Source: Tenacibaculum holothuriorum (GTDB lineage: Bacteria; Bacteroidota; Bacteroidia; Flavobacteriales; Flavobacteriaceae). From it: a stretch of DNA of 64,000 bases. The stretch spans positions 248,001 to 312,000 of the forward strand of contig NZ_LAPZ01000002.1 of the NCBI RefSeq assembly GCF_002120225.1, in the 5' to 3' direction. Shown piece after piece: positions 44,008 through 54,324 of the stretch; position 1 is the first letter of the stretch; each line of letters starts with the position of its first letter. The notes beneath the pieces are model-generated. The model worked only from the letters and a program-made list of their open reading frames with translations. It was not told where the DNA came from and did not search any database. A program made the position numbers and the translations under genes.

Positions 44008-45372
44008 ATGTTTTTATCTATTCAAGATATTGTAGCGCAATTCTCCAGTTGGGTTTGGGGGCTTCCTTTGTTAATTCTACTAATTGGTGGTGGACTATTT
44101 TTATTCATCTACTCAGGTTTAGTTCCCTTCCGATATATGGGACATGCCATTGCAATCTTACGTGGTAAATACGACAAACACGATTCTCCTGGAGATTTAT
44201 CTCATTACGAAGCTTTATCATCTGCAATTGCTGCTACGGTTGGAATGGGAAATATTAGCGGAGTTGCCATTGCAATAGCCACTGGTGGACCCGGAGCAAT
44301 ATTTTGGATGTGGGTAAGTGCATTTGTAGGTATGGCAACTAAATTTTTCACTTGTAGTCTTTCTATTATGTATCGAGGAAAAGACGAAAACGGAAATATT
44401 AAAGGAGGGCCAATGTATGTTATTACCGAAGGTTTAGGTAAAAAATGGAAACCTTTAGCTGTCTTTTTTGCTTCGGCTGGTTTGGTAGGAACCTTACCTG
44501 CATTTCAAGCCAATCAATTAACGCAAACGTTGGTAGATGTTTTTCAAGTAAACGAAGGCAATTTATTTACATCTAAACTATTACTTGGTTTCGTTATAGC
44601 ACTAATTACTGGACTTGTTATTTTTGGCGGAATACAACGTATTGGCAAGGTAGCAGGTAAATTAGTACCAGTTATGGTTGTTATTTATTTGATAACTGTA
44701 CTTACTATTTTAGTTTTAAGAATTGAACAAGTGCCAGAAATATTCTCCTTAATTTTTTCGGATGCTTTCTCTGGAAAATCAGTTTTGGGTGGTGCTTTAG
44801 GAACATTGATTATAACTGGAGTAAAACGAGCTGCTTTTTCTAACGAAGCAGGATTAGGAACTGCACCAATGATGCATGGAACTGCAAAAACCAAAGAACC
44901 AATTCGAGAAGGTTTAGTTGCTATGTTAGGTCCAGCAATCGACACACTTTTAGTATGTACTTTAACAGCGTTGGCAATTCTTTCTGCAGGAATTTGGAAA
45001 AACTTTTCTGGAAACGGAATTTCTTTAACCTTAGCTTCTTTTGATGCTGTTTTACCAGCAAGCATAGGAAGTATTATTCTTACAATTTGTGTGTTAATTT
45101 TCGCGTTCTCAACGTTGTTTACCTATTCTTTTTACGGTTTTAGTTGTTTAAGCTATTTAACCAATAGTAAAATCGGTAAATATTATAATCACATCTATAT
45201 AATTACCATTGTTATTGCTGCTATCATTAAGTTAGATTTTGTTATTAACTTAATCGATAGTGCCTATGCCTTAATGGCAATTCCTACAGTATTATCCACA
45301 TTGATTTTAGCTCCAAAAGTTAAAAAAGCAGCGACAGATTATTTTACCCGTTTAAAAAATCAAACCACTTAA
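44008..45372 (+). CDS. Sodium:alanine/glycine symporter, AGCS family
   Basis: A 454-aa multi-pass transporter that imports small neutral amino acids with a cation. AGCS features: IAATVGMGNISGVAIAIATGGPGA (about 72-95), FTCSLSIMYRGKDENGNIKGGPMYV, and the C-terminal RAAFSNEAGLGTAPMMHGTAKT motif (about 275-296). It is monocistronic as far as can be seen, ahead of aspS. Confidence 0.94.
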   Translation: MFLSIQDIVAQFSSWVWGLPLLILLIGGGLFLFIYSGLVPFRYMGHAIAILRGKYDKHDSPGDLSHYEALSSAIAATVGMGNISGVAIAIATGGPGAIFWMWVSAFVGMATKFFTCSLSIMYRGKDENGNIKGGPMYVITEGLGKKWKPLAVFFASAGLVGTLPAFQANQLTQTLVDVFQVNEGNLFTSKLLLGFVIALITGLVIFGGIQRIGKVAGKLVPVMVVIYLITVLTILVLRIEQVPEIFSLIFSDAFSGKSVLGGALGTLIITGVKRAAFSNEAGLGTAPMMHGTAKTKEPIREGLVAMLGPAIDTLLVCTLTALAILSAGIWKNFSGNGISLTLASFDAVLPASIGSIILTICVLIFAFSTLFTYSFYGFSCLSYLTNSKIGKYYNHIYIITIVIAAIIKLDFVINLIDSAYALMAIPTVLSTLILAPKVKKAATDYFTRLKNQTT

Positions 45373-45403
45373 ATCATTCTTCGTTCATTTCCGTTTATTT
45401 ACG

Positions 45404-45411
45404 TAATTTTG
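45404..45411 (+). promoter_or_regulatory. -7 promoter box for aspS
   Basis: TAATTTTG plus C matches TAnnTTTG, 19 nt before the aspS ATG. Confidence 0.5.
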
Positions 45412-45430
45412 CACCTCAAAATTTCAAGAA

Positions 45431-47185
45431 ATGTACAGAACGCATACTTGTGGCGAGTTAAGAGCGTCGCATATCAATACAGAAGTAACCCTTTCAGGTT
45501 GGGTGCAAAAATCACGTGATAAAGGATTTATGATTTGGGTAGATTTACGTGATCGTTACGGAATTACACAGTTAATTTTTGATGAAGAGCGTACTGCTAA
45601 AGACTTAATGGAAAAGGCAAAAACCTTAGGACGCGAATTTGTAATTCAAGTAAAAGGAACTGTTATCGAACGTGCTTCTAAAAATGCAAACATTCCAACA
45701 GGAGATGTTGAAGTTTTAGTTTCTGAATTAGAAATTTTAAACGAAGCAAAATTGCCACCGTTTACTATTGAAGATGAAACAGATGGAGGAGAAGATATTC
45801 GTATGCAATATCGTTATTTAGATATTCGTCGTAATCCAGTGAAGAATAGTTTAGTATTCCGTCATAAAGTTTCTATGGAAGTTCGTAAATATCTTTCTGA
45901 CAAAGGATTTATCGATGTGGAAACTCCATATTTAATTAAATCAACTCCAGAAGGAGCTCGTGATTTCTTAGTACCTTCTCGTATGAATGCTGGTCAGTTT
46001 TACGCATTACCACAATCGCCACAAACCTTTAAACAATTATTAATGGTAGGTGGAATGGATAAGTATTTCCAGATTGTAAAGTGTTTTAGAGATGAAGATT
46101 TACGTGCCGATCGTCAACCAGAGTTTACTCAAATAGACTGTGAAATGGCTTTTGTTGAGCAAGAAGATATCTTAGAAATTTTTGAAGGAATGACGCGTCA
46201 TTTATTAAAAGAAATCAACGGAGTTGAGGTAGATAAATTTCCAAGAATTACGTTTGATGAGGCAATGCGTAAGTACGGAAATGACAAGCCAGATATTCGT
46301 TTTGGGATGGAGTTTGGTGAGTTAAACGAAGTAGCACAACACAAAGAATTCAAAGTATTTAACGATGCTGAACTAGTAGTTGGTATTGCTGTTCCTGGAG
46401 GAGCTTCGTATACACGTAAAGAAATTGATAAATTAATAGATTGGGTAAAGCGTCCACAAATAGGAGCTTTAGGAATGGTATATGTAAAGTGTAATGAAGA
46501 TGGTTCATTTAAATCGTCTGTAGATAAGTTCTACGATCAAGAAGATTTAGCAAAATGGGCGGAAGCTACAGGAGCAAGAGCAGGAGATTTAATCTGTGTA
46601 CTTTCTGGGAATACCAATAAAGTGCGTGCACAATTAAGTGCGTTACGTATGGAAATGGCAGAACGTTTAGGTTTACGTAAACCAGATGAGTTTGCACCGT
46701 TATGGGTAATCGACTTCCCATTATTAGAGTTAGATGAAGAAACAGGTCATTATCATGCAATGCACCACCCGTTTACTTCACCAAAACCAGGTCAGTTAGC
46801 GTTATTAGATACAAATCCAGGTGATGTAAAAGCAAATGCATACGATTTAGTATTAAATGGAAATGAAATCGGCGGAGGTTCTATTCGTATTCACGATAAA
46901 GAAACACAAGCGATCATGTTTAAGCATTTAGGATTTACCGAAGAAGAAGCAAAAGCTCAGTTCGGATTCTTAATGGATGCATTTGAATATGGTGCGCCAC
47001 CGCACGGAGGTTTAGCATTTGGTTTAGACCGTTTAGTAGCTATTTTAGGAGGACAAGAAACCATTCGTGATTTTATCGCATTCCCTAAAAACAACTCTGG
47101 TCGTGATGTAATGATTGATGCACCAGCAACAATTGACAATGCACAGTTAGAAGAATTAAGTATTCAATTGGATGTTAAAGAATAA
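45431..47185 (+). CDS. aspS: Aspartate--tRNA ligase
   Basis: 584 aa, the bacterial-type length. N-terminal OB-fold anticodon domain ([20 protein letters not shown]), bacterial GAD insertion (about 290-430) and class II motifs: [21 protein letters not shown], the motif 2 [22 protein letters not shown] and motif 3 [15 protein letters not shown]. Confidence 0.98.
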   Translation: MYRTHTCGELRASHINTEVTLSGWVQKSRDKGFMIWVDLRDRYGITQLIFDEERTAKDLMEKAKTLGREFVIQVKGTVIERASKNANIPTGDVEVLVSELEILNEAKLPPFTIEDETDGGEDIRMQYRYLDIRRNPVKNSLVFRHKVSMEVRKYLSDKGFIDVETPYLIKSTPEGARDFLVPSRMNAGQFYALPQSPQTFKQLLMVGGMDKYFQIVKCFRDEDLRADRQPEFTQIDCEMAFVEQEDILEIFEGMTRHLLKEINGVEVDKFPRITFDEAMRKYGNDKPDIRFGMEFGELNEVAQHKEFKVFNDAELVVGIAVPGGASYTRKEIDKLIDWVKRPQIGALGMVYVKCNEDGSFKSSVDKFYDQEDLAKWAEATGARAGDLICVLSGNTNKVRAQLSALRMEMAERLGLRKPDEFAPLWVIDFPLLELDEETGHYHAMHHPFTSPKPGQLALLDTNPGDVKANAYDLVLNGNEIGGGSIRIHDKETQAIMFKHLGFTEEEAKAQFGFLMDAFEYGAPPHGGLAFGLDRLVAILGGQETIRDFIAFPKNNSGRDVMIDAPATIDNAQLEELSIQLDVKE

Positions 47186-47201
47186 ATCAAAATATAAAAT
47201 T

Positions 47202-47669
47202 ATGAAAAAGATAAAAAGTCTATTACTTTTAATCACTTGTATCATTATTACGTCATCATGTTCAGATAATAATGGAGTAGATAATTTGACAGATAAAGAG
47301 TTGTTATCTAAAAAATCTTGGATTTTTAACAAATTTGAATTTTTAAGCTCTTCTTTCAATCCGCATAATTTTACCCCTGAAAATTTTGAAGATCGAGTAA
47401 ATACTGTATATAAAGATTTAAGCATAACCTTTAACTCTGATGAAACTGGTAAGATTAAATCATCAAACATAAATAAAACCTTTACATGGAAATTAGTTGA
47501 TAACAAATTAACAATGACACTTCCTAATCCTACTGAACCGACAGATGATGTTGTTGATTATATTCTTTCTATTAATGATACTGAAATGCAATTAAAAATG
47601 ATAGATAGTTTTACTTTATTTATACAAAATAAAGAGGTAAATGCTAAAGGAATTCAATATTATAAATAA
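47202..47669 (+). CDS. Lipocalin-like lipoprotein
   Basis: The start MKKIKSLLLLITCIIITSSC gives a clean lipoprotein signal (155 aa); the longer frame overlaps aspS. The mature part (LLSKKSWIFNKFEF..., SITFNSDETGKIKS, TFTWKLVDNKLTMTL) resembles the lipocalin-like lipoproteins of flavobacteria that form a small beta barrel. Ligand unknown. Confidence 0.72.
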   Translation: MKKIKSLLLLITCIIITSSCSDNNGVDNLTDKELLSKKSWIFNKFEFLSSSFNPHNFTPENFEDRVNTVYKDLSITFNSDETGKIKSSNINKTFTWKLVDNKLTMTLPNPTEPTDDVVDYILSINDTEMQLKMIDSFTLFIQNKEVNAKGIQYYK

Positions 47670-47693
47670 GTAAAATATTATTATATTATTATG

Positions 47694-47722
47694 TCCCGTT
47701 CTAAATTAGAGCGGGATTTTTT
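47694..47722 (+). terminator. Terminator after the lipocalin-like gene
   Basis: TCCCGTTCTAA / TTAGAGCGGGA stem (one G-T pair) followed by TTTTTT. Confidence 0.85.
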
Positions 47723-47751
47723 GTTACTTTTAATGTATAATAGACTTTAAA

Positions 47752-48453
47752 ATGAAAAAACTACTCATACTTCTTATTTCAATTGTATCTGTTCAATCAT
47801 ATACTCAAGAGCTTACAGGAAAACAATTGTTAGATAAAGCAATTCAACATCATGATCCGAATGGAAATTGGAAAACTTTTAACGGAACTTTGTTCGTTAC
47901 TATGGAAACTCCTAAAAGACCAAATAGAGATAGTGAAATACAAATAAATCTTCCAGAAGAATATTTTTATATCAAGGCTACTAGAGGAGAAAACACTACA
48001 GAATATACTCTCAATAAAGAAAATTGTTCAATTAGTTTCAACAGAAAAACACCTACAGAAACTGAAAAAAAGGAACATAAATTAAGTTGTAAAAGAGCAA
48101 ACTTGTATAAAAATTATTATACGTATTTGTATGGACTTCCGATGAAATTAAAAGACAACGGAACCATTATACATGATAAAGTGGAACGTAAAACTTTTAA
48201 AGGAAAAGAGTACTTGGTGTTAAAGGTTACTTATGATCAAAAAGTAGGTTCGGATACTTGGTATTTCTATTTCAATCCGAAAACCTATGCAATGGAAGTG
48301 TATCAGTTTTTTAAAGATAAACCTAACAGTGGAGAATATATTTTACTAACAGGAGAAGAAGCTATCAACGGAATTAAAATGCCTAAAAATAGAGCATGGT
48401 ACTACAATAAAAATGATGGTTATTTAGGAACAGATATTTTAAAAAATAAATAA
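47752..48453 (+). CDS. DUF6503 family exported protein
   Basis: A 233-aa protein with a signal peptide (1-18, SVQSYTQ). The mature part starts GKQLLDKAIQHHDPNGNWKTF, typical of DUF6503, and ends in a beta-rich LolA-like region (TWYFYFNPKTYAMEVYQFF). Function unknown. A diverged REP-like repeat follows before the ClC gene. Confidence 0.78.
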   Translation: MKKLLILLISIVSVQSYTQELTGKQLLDKAIQHHDPNGNWKTFNGTLFVTMETPKRPNRDSEIQINLPEEYFYIKATRGENTTEYTLNKENCSISFNRKTPTETEKKEHKLSCKRANLYKNYYTYLYGLPMKLKDNGTIIHDKVERKTFKGKEYLVLKVTYDQKVGSDTWYFYFNPKTYAMEVYQFFKDKPNSGEYILLTGEEAINGIKMPKNRAWYYNKNDGYLGTDILKNK

Positions 48454-48456
48454 TAT

Positions 48457-48478
48457 CGTTGCGAGAAATGGGGCAATC
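48457..48478 (+). repeat. Diverged copy of the REP-like repeat
   Basis: CGTTGCGAGAAATGGGGCAA then TC matches 17 of 22 bases of the first arm at 12903-12924. Only one arm is clear here. Confidence 0.45.
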
Positions 48479-48508
48479 GTTTATTTTATCCGTAAAGTTT
48501 ACCGTAAA

Positions 48509-50284
48509 ATGCCAAACACAAAACAACTATTTAAAAAATTACTCATTTGGAGGTATAAATACATTTCTGAAAGACAGTTTGTATATGTGCTGAGTGTTTT
48601 AGTTGGTTTTTTAGCGGGTTTAGGTACGTTGGTACTTAAAAATTTTACTTACTTTTTTCAAAATATTTTAGAAGGAAAATTTGTCAAAGATATTCATCAT
48701 TTACTCTATTTTATTTTCCCAATAATTGGACTTTTTATTGTTTTTTACATAAAAAACAAGTTCATCAAAAAAGAAATAGGACATGGTATTTCAACTACCT
48801 TACATGCTATTTCTAAAAGAAGCGGAATCATAGAACGCTATAAAATGTATGCTTCTTTATTAACAGCACCTATTACGGTAGGATTTGGAGGTTCAGCAGG
48901 ATTGCAAGGACCTGCTGTAAGTACAGGAGCAGCATTAGGGTCGGGAGTAGCGCAGTTGTTTCATATGAATACCAAAACACGTATGTTACTTATTGGATGT
49001 GCTACCGCTGGAGCAATGTCATCGATGTTTAAGGCACCCGTTGCAGCCATTATTTTTGCAGTAGAGATTTTTAGTTTAGACTTGGCCTTTGCATCCTTAG
49101 TCCCGTTGTTGTTGGCATCTGTTTCAGCAGTGATAACTTCTTATTTTTTCTTAGGAAAAGATGTATTATTAGGATTTCAATTACAAGATGAATTTCAAAT
49201 AACCGATTTATTGTTTTACGTGTTGTTAGGAATAGGCACTGGAATCGCCTCAGTATATTTTTCTAAAATCTATTTTGCAATTACCAATTTTTTCAAAAGA
49301 ATCAAGAAGCCTAAACATCGTCTAATTTTTGGAGGAATTATCATTGGTTTGCTACTGTTTTTAATTCCACCTTTATATGGAGAAGGATACCATTTAATTA
49401 ATAGTTTATTAGAAGGAAATGCAGTAGAAGCTTTAAAAGATATTCCTTATAGTTTGAACTTCGAGAATACATGGACAGTCATCATTTTTTTATTGATAAT
49501 TACCTTGTTTAAAGCCATAGCAATGACCACTACATTTGCCGCAGGCGGAGTAGGAGGTATTTTTATTCCAACGTTAGTAATGGGAAGCGCTTTAGGAAAT
49601 GTATTTGCCAAAGTTATTAATCAGTTTGGAGGAAATGTTTCGGAAAGTAATTTTACTCTTATTGGAATGACGGGATTAATGGCGGGAGTGCTTCATGCTC
49701 CTTTAACTGCCATTTTCTTAATTGCTGAAATTACGGGAGGGTATGAGTTGTTTGTGCCTTTGATGTTAGTAGCAGCCATTTCATATGCGTTGACAAAGTA
49801 TTTTGTATCAAACTCTATTTACACTATTGAATTGGCTAAAAGAGGGGAGTTGATTACACATGATAAGGATAAGAATGTGATGATGATGATGAAAATAGAT
49901 AAGTTAATTGAGAAGAATTTTGTAGCTATTCATCCAGACATGACTTTAGGAGAAATGTTAAGAGAAGGGGTCGCAAAATCATCCAGAAACTTATTTCCAG
50001 TATTAGATGATAAACAGCGTTTTATGGGAGTTGTTTTATTAGATGATATACGTCCACTATTGTTTGAACAGGAGATGTATGATAAGCTAACCATTGAGGT
50101 GTTAATGAAGAGTGCACCAGCGGTTATTTTTCATAATGATACCACAGAACAAGTAATGCAAAAGTTTAAGGAAAGTGGGGCTTGGAACCTTCCTGTAGTA
50201 AAAGATAATAAGTACCTAGGATTTATATCAAAATCTAAATTATTATCTGTTTATAGAAAGAAACTTATTGAGGTTACTGTTTAA
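48509..50284 (+). CDS. ClC-family chloride channel/transporter with CBS domains
   Basis: 591 aa: a ClC membrane domain (about 20-435) and two C-terminal CBS domains (about 455-585). The selectivity motifs are changed. The GSGIP-type motif reads GHGIST (91-96), and the GREGP motif reads GLQGP (131-135), so the external gate Glu is Gln133. The position of the internal proton Glu (E. coli Glu203) appears to be Ile187 (FAVEIF). AAGGVGGIFIPTLVMGSALG in the second half is normal. Loss of both glutamates would favour passive chloride conduction over proton exchange; this is inference from family knowledge. Confidence 0.9.
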   Translation: MPNTKQLFKKLLIWRYKYISERQFVYVLSVLVGFLAGLGTLVLKNFTYFFQNILEGKFVKDIHHLLYFIFPIIGLFIVFYIKNKFIKKEIGHGISTTLHAISKRSGIIERYKMYASLLTAPITVGFGGSAGLQGPAVSTGAALGSGVAQLFHMNTKTRMLLIGCATAGAMSSMFKAPVAAIIFAVEIFSLDLAFASLVPLLLASVSAVITSYFFLGKDVLLGFQLQDEFQITDLLFYVLLGIGTGIASVYFSKIYFAITNFFKRIKKPKHRLIFGGIIIGLLLFLIPPLYGEGYHLINSLLEGNAVEALKDIPYSLNFENTWTVIIFLLIITLFKAIAMTTTFAAGGVGGIFIPTLVMGSALGNVFAKVINQFGGNVSESNFTLIGMTGLMAGVLHAPLTAIFLIAEITGGYELFVPLMLVAAISYALTKYFVSNSIYTIELAKRGELITHDKDKNVMMMMKIDKLIEKNFVAIHPDMTLGEMLREGVAKSSRNLFPVLDDKQRFMGVVLLDDIRPLLFEQEMYDKLTIEVLMKSAPAVIFHNDTTEQVMQKFKESGAWNLPVVKDNKYLGFISKSKLLSVYRKKLIEVTV

Positions 50285-51254
50285 AAAGAAATGCCACCAT
50301 TTTATCTGGAAAATCTGTAAATCCACCATCTACATTTGCGTCAATCAATAAAACATGTATCATTTCATCAAATGAAGAAAACTCGTCTAACTGATCTGCT
50401 CTAAAAGTATACGGGTGTACTTTTAAACCATATTTATGAGATCGCTCTACTAAACTTGTAAAGGCAAATTTCCCATCTACTTTTTTCGATATAATTTGTT
50501 TGTACCAAGGACCAATACCATCTGCATAGGTAGCAAAATGTTTTAACCGCTTAGTTTCTTCTTCAAATTCGATTAATTGAACTAAAAACAAGTTCGAGTT
50601 AAGCTCTTTTCTCACACGCTCTAGCTCTTTGGCGTCAAAACATTGAAAAATACATTTGTCGGATTTGGTTTTATATCCATATTCGCGAAGAACATCCAAA
50701 GTAATTTTGGCAATGTCTTTTCCGTTGGTATGATGAAACTCTGGATTTTTAATTTCAGGATAAATCCCAATATTCTTACCAGTACTATAGTTTAATCCTT
50801 GAATCAGTTCTATTTCTTGCTGAAGAGAATGCAGTTTGAAGTTTCCTTTTCCTTTTGGAAAACGATTTGAGTAAAACTGTTTTCCTGTTTTAGGATTAAA
50901 TCGTTCTGTAACTTGTAATTGTTGTAATTCATCGAAAGTAAAGTCAATTACATAATAACGATTGTCAGCTCTTTTTCTGTCAGGAAAAACTTCGTAAGCA
51001 TTGGTAACATCATCTAAATAAATATCATGAATCACTACTGGGACATCGTCTTTACTTAGTACCAAATCTTGTTCTATATAATCTGGATTCATTGCATGGG
51101 CCATAGCTTTGGCTTCCATAGTGTGCTCAGGTAAATATCCAGAAGCTCCTCGATGTGCAACTACAATTTTGTTTCCCATAATTTTTGATGATGATTTAGA
51201 GGTGTTACAATTGTATAAAATACATAAAACAAATATGAAAATTAGTTTTTTCAT
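50274..51254 (-). CDS. glpQ: Glycerophosphodiester phosphodiesterase, lipoprotein
   Basis: It hydrolyses glycerophosphodiesters to glycerol-3-phosphate and an alcohol, probably in the periplasm. 326 aa, lipoprotein signal (VLCILYNC, Cys16). Catalytic region IVVAHRGASGYLPEHTMEAK (about 31-50, general-acid/base His), EQDLVLSKDDVPVVIHD (metal-binding Glu/Asp and second His) and EIKNPEFH. The first 11 bp of the frame overlap the end of the convergent ClC gene. Confidence 0.92.
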   Translation of the reverse strand: MKKLIFIFVLCILYNCNTSKSSSKIMGNKIVVAHRGASGYLPEHTMEAKAMAHAMNPDYIEQDLVLSKDDVPVVIHDIYLDDVTNAYEVFPDRKRADNRYYVIDFTFDELQQLQVTERFNPKTGKQFYSNRFPKGKGNFKLHSLQQEIELIQGLNYSTGKNIGIYPEIKNPEFHHTNGKDIAKITLDVLREYGYKTKSDKCIFQCFDAKELERVRKELNSNLFLVQLIEFEEETKRLKHFATYADGIGPWYKQIISKKVDGKFAFTSLVERSHKYGLKVHPYTFRADQLDEFSSFDEMIHVLLIDANVDGGFTDFPDKMVAFLFKQ

Positions 51255-51285
51255 GAATGATAAATTTTAAGTATTGTGTTAATAT

Positions 51286-52212
51286 TTAAAAGATAGATAA
51301 TTCTGTTACTGTAGTGAAGCTTTCTAAAAACTTCATCCCTCTATAAGAGTTGCCTTTTTCATTTAGTTTCGGGCTCCAAACAGTAATACAATATCTGCCT
51401 GGGTGAACCGCTACAATTCCTCCTCCAACACCACTTTTTCCAGGGAGTCCAACCCTAAAAGAAAACTCTCCAGATTCGTCATAGAAACCACAGGTTTGCA
51501 TAATGGCATTTATTCTTTTCGTTTTACTTATACTAAGTACATTTTCTCCTTTGATATTAAAGTTGGTATTTGCCAAAAACATAAAAGTTTTTGAGAGTTC
51601 TTGACATGTCATTTCTATAGAGCACATATTAAAATAGAAATCCAAAACTTGTTCTGGATGATTGGTTATGTTTCCAAAAGACTTAATATAGTTACATAAT
51701 GCTTTATTTCTATAACCAACAGAAGCCTCTGATTTTGCTACTGTCTCTGAAAATTGAATTTGATCACAATTGCTAATTTCTCTTACATATGTTAAAAAAT
51801 CCTCTTTAGGGTTTTTAAGCTCACTTACAAGAATATCACAAATAACGATTGCACCAGCATTGATAAACGGGTTTCTAGGGATACCGTGGTCTGATTCTAA
51901 TTGAACTAAAGAATTAAAAGAGGTTCCAGAAGGTTCTACACCAACACGATCCCATATACGATCCCCTAGTATTTTATAAGCCAAACTCAATGATAAAACC
52001 TTTGATATACTCTGAATAGAGAACTTTTTTTGCCAGTCTCCAATTCCATGTTCTTCATGTTCAGTAGAAAGAAAACATGCACCAAAATTATCTGCACTAA
52101 CTTTTGCTAGCTCTGGAATATACGTAGCAACAGTACCATTGTTTTCTTCTGAAACAACGGTTTGATAAATATCTTTTAAAACAGCTTTATAGTTAATTGT
52201 TTTAAGTTCCAT
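51286..52212 (-). CDS. glsA: Glutaminase A
   Basis: It hydrolyses glutamine to glutamate and ammonia. The start MELKTINYKAV (308 aa) matches the usual length; an upstream ATG would add 33 unlikely residues. Serine-dependent beta-lactamase-like fold with QSISKVLSL (SxxK, Ser near 65) and NPFINAGAIV, plus the C-terminal LPGKSGVGGGIVAVHPG. Confidence 0.95.
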   Translation of the reverse strand: MELKTINYKAVLKDIYQTVVSEENNGTVATYIPELAKVSADNFGACFLSTEHEEHGIGDWQKKFSIQSISKVLSLSLAYKILGDRIWDRVGVEPSGTSFNSLVQLESDHGIPRNPFINAGAIVICDILVSELKNPKEDFLTYVREISNCDQIQFSETVAKSEASVGYRNKALCNYIKSFGNITNHPEQVLDFYFNMCSIEMTCQELSKTFMFLANTNFNIKGENVLSISKTKRINAIMQTCGFYDESGEFSFRVGLPGKSGVGGGIVAVHPGRYCITVWSPKLNEKGNSYRGMKFLESFTTVTELSIF

Positions 52213-52299
52213 GTTTTTATTTAATTCAAAAAAATCTAGAACTAAAATAAAGGAATTTATCGAACAGTAAATGTTCTCTTTTCTGATTTTTAGAAATAA

Positions 52300-52327
52300 A
52301 AAAGACCCCATGAATATGAGGTCTTTT
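52300..52327 (-). terminator. Terminator after the amidophosphoribosyltransferase gene
   Basis: AAAAGACC / GGTCTTTT outer stem extended by CAT / ATG with one mismatch, followed on the minus strand by a T-run. Confidence 0.8.
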
Positions 52328-52351
52328 ATGTAGTCTAATATGTTTATGATT

Positions 52352-54250
52352 TTAATAAGCTCGTTTGTCGTTTCCTTCGTAATAATTTATAAAGGCATTG
52401 TTTACTACTCTATGACCTCCATCGGTAGGATAGTTACCTGTAAAATACCAATCTCCTAAATTATCCGGACAAGCTTTGTGGAGTCCACTTACCGGTTGGA
52501 AAATTACTTCAACATCTGCTTTAATTTCAGAGGTCTTCAACATTTCAGCAATCTTCATAGAAACTTGCTCATCGGTAAAAGGAGCATAAATCTCTTTTAC
52601 ATAATTAACAATGTCTTTGTCTTGATTTGCTTGTTGTTGTTTACATTTATTGTAAACGTCCTCTATTATTTGCTCTTGACCAGTTTCTTTTAATAATTCA
52701 ACTGCTGCTTTAAAGGCAATAAAATCACCAATTTTAGCCATGTCAATTCCGTAACAATCTGGGTAACGAATTTGAGGTGCAGATGATACTACCACTATTT
52801 TCTTAGGGTTTAAACGGTCTAAGATTTTGATAATACTCTTTTTTAAGGTTGTACCACGTACAATACTATCATCTATAATTACTAAGTTGTCGGTAGGCTT
52901 TACTACTCCGTAAGTAACATCGTAAACGTGTGCTACTAAGTCGTCTCTACTACTGTCATCAGTAATAAAGGTACGAAGTTTAGCATCTTTAATTGCTATT
53001 TTTTCAAAACGCGGACGTTGTGATAATATCTCCGTAACACGTTCTTTTGAAAGCTTTCCTTCACCAGCGATAATAGCATCTGTTTTTTGTTTGTTTAAAA
53101 CGTCTTCTGCAGCTTCAATCATTCCAAAGAAAGAAGTCTCTGCTGTATTTGGTATGTATGAGAAAACAGTGTTCTCTAAATCGTGGTCTATAGATTTTAA
53201 AACTTCAGGGAAAACATATTTTCCTAAGTTTTTACGCTCTTTATAAATAGAAGCATCACTACCTCTTGAGAAATAAATACGCTCAAAAGAACAAGCTTTC
53301 TTTTCTCGTTGAGCCAATACTTCTTTCATAGAAACATTGCCGTTTTTCTTTATGATAAGCGCATTTCCACGTTCAATTTCCTTAATTTCTTCAATCGGTA
53401 CGTTGAACGTAGTTTGAATTACCGGTCTTTCAGAAGCAACTACTACTACTTCATCGTCTTTGTAATAAAAAGCAGGTCTAATTGCTGATGGATCTCTTAA
53501 TACAAATGCATCACCATGTCCAATTAATCCAGCCATAGCATAACCTCCATCCCAGTTTCTAGAAGAACGCTGAAGTATACGCTGAATATCTAAATGTTCT
53601 TCAATAAATGGAGACGCTTCTTTTTTACTTAACCCTTCAGCTTTAGCTCTTAAATACAAATCGGAAACCTCGTCTTCTAAGAAATGTCCAATCTTTTCCA
53701 TTACTGTAACAGTGTCGGTAGCTTCTTTTGGGTGCTGACCTAATTCAACAAGTTCTTTCATTAACTCACCAGAATTGGTCATATTAAAATTACCTGCAAC
53801 AATTAAACTTTGATGCCTCCAGTTACTTTGACGTAAGAAAGGATGTACATTTTCAATGCTGTTTCCACCAAAAGTTCCATAACGAACATGACCAAGAAAT
53901 AAGTTTCCTAAATATGGAATGTTCTCTTCTTGCCATTTTACATCATTAAGTTTGTCTTGGTTTTTATCGAAAACTCCGTTAACACGTTCGTTAATTTGTC
54001 CGAAAATGTCTTGAATAGGACGTGTTTTGTTAGAACGGATTCTACTAATATATCTCGTTCCTGGTTCTACATTAAATTTAATACTTGCTAAACCTGCACC
54101 ATCTTGTCCGCGATTGTGCTGTTTTTCCATTAGTAAGTACATTTTGTTTACTCCATAAAACGCGGTTCCGTATTTGTCTTTGTAATACTGTAATGGTTTT
54201 AGTAAACGAACCATTGCAATTCCGCATTCGTGTTTTATAGCATCACTCAT
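52352..54250 (-). CDS. Amidophosphoribosyltransferase, long Bacteroidota form
   Basis: It transfers the glutamine amide to PRPP, the first committed step of purine synthesis. 632 aa, against about 470-510 for classical PurF. The nucleophile is Cys9 (IKHECGIAMVR), so an eight-residue leader must be cut off for activity, as in Bacillus-type proenzymes. NRGQDGAGLAS, GHVRYGTFGGNS and the PRPP-binding NLVIIDDSIVRGTTLKKS are intact. Additional sequence lies in the middle of the glutaminase half and in the last 100 residues. It is 74 nt downstream of a PfkB kinase gene. Confidence 0.9.
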   Translation of the reverse strand: MSDAIKHECGIAMVRLLKPLQYYKDKYGTAFYGVNKMYLLMEKQHNRGQDGAGLASIKFNVEPGTRYISRIRSNKTRPIQDIFGQINERVNGVFDKNQDKLNDVKWQEENIPYLGNLFLGHVRYGTFGGNSIENVHPFLRQSNWRHQSLIVAGNFNMTNSGELMKELVELGQHPKEATDTVTVMEKIGHFLEDEVSDLYLRAKAEGLSKKEASPFIEEHLDIQRILQRSSRNWDGGYAMAGLIGHGDAFVLRDPSAIRPAFYYKDDEVVVVASERPVIQTTFNVPIEEIKEIERGNALIIKKNGNVSMKEVLAQREKKACSFERIYFSRGSDASIYKERKNLGKYVFPEVLKSIDHDLENTVFSYIPNTAETSFFGMIEAAEDVLNKQKTDAIIAGEGKLSKERVTEILSQRPRFEKIAIKDAKLRTFITDDSSRDDLVAHVYDVTYGVVKPTDNLVIIDDSIVRGTTLKKSIIKILDRLNPKKIVVVSSAPQIRYPDCYGIDMAKIGDFIAFKAAVELLKETGQEQIIEDVYNKCKQQQANQDKDIVNYVKEIYAPFTDEQVSMKIAEMLKTSEIKADVEVIFQPVSGLHKACPDNLGDWYFTGNYPTDGGHRVVNNAFINYYEGNDKRAY

Positions 54251-54293
54251 TTAATTGTTTTCTATTTAGTTGTGTTGTAGGTGTTGTATAAAA

Positions 54294-54319
54294 AAATCCG
54301 CACCAAAAAGCGCGGATTT
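54294..54319 (-). terminator. Terminator between the PfkB kinase and amidotransferase genes
   Basis: AAATCCGC / GCGGATTT stem with a 10-nt loop, then a T-run on the minus strand. Confidence 0.8.
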
Positions 54320-54324
54320 ATATA

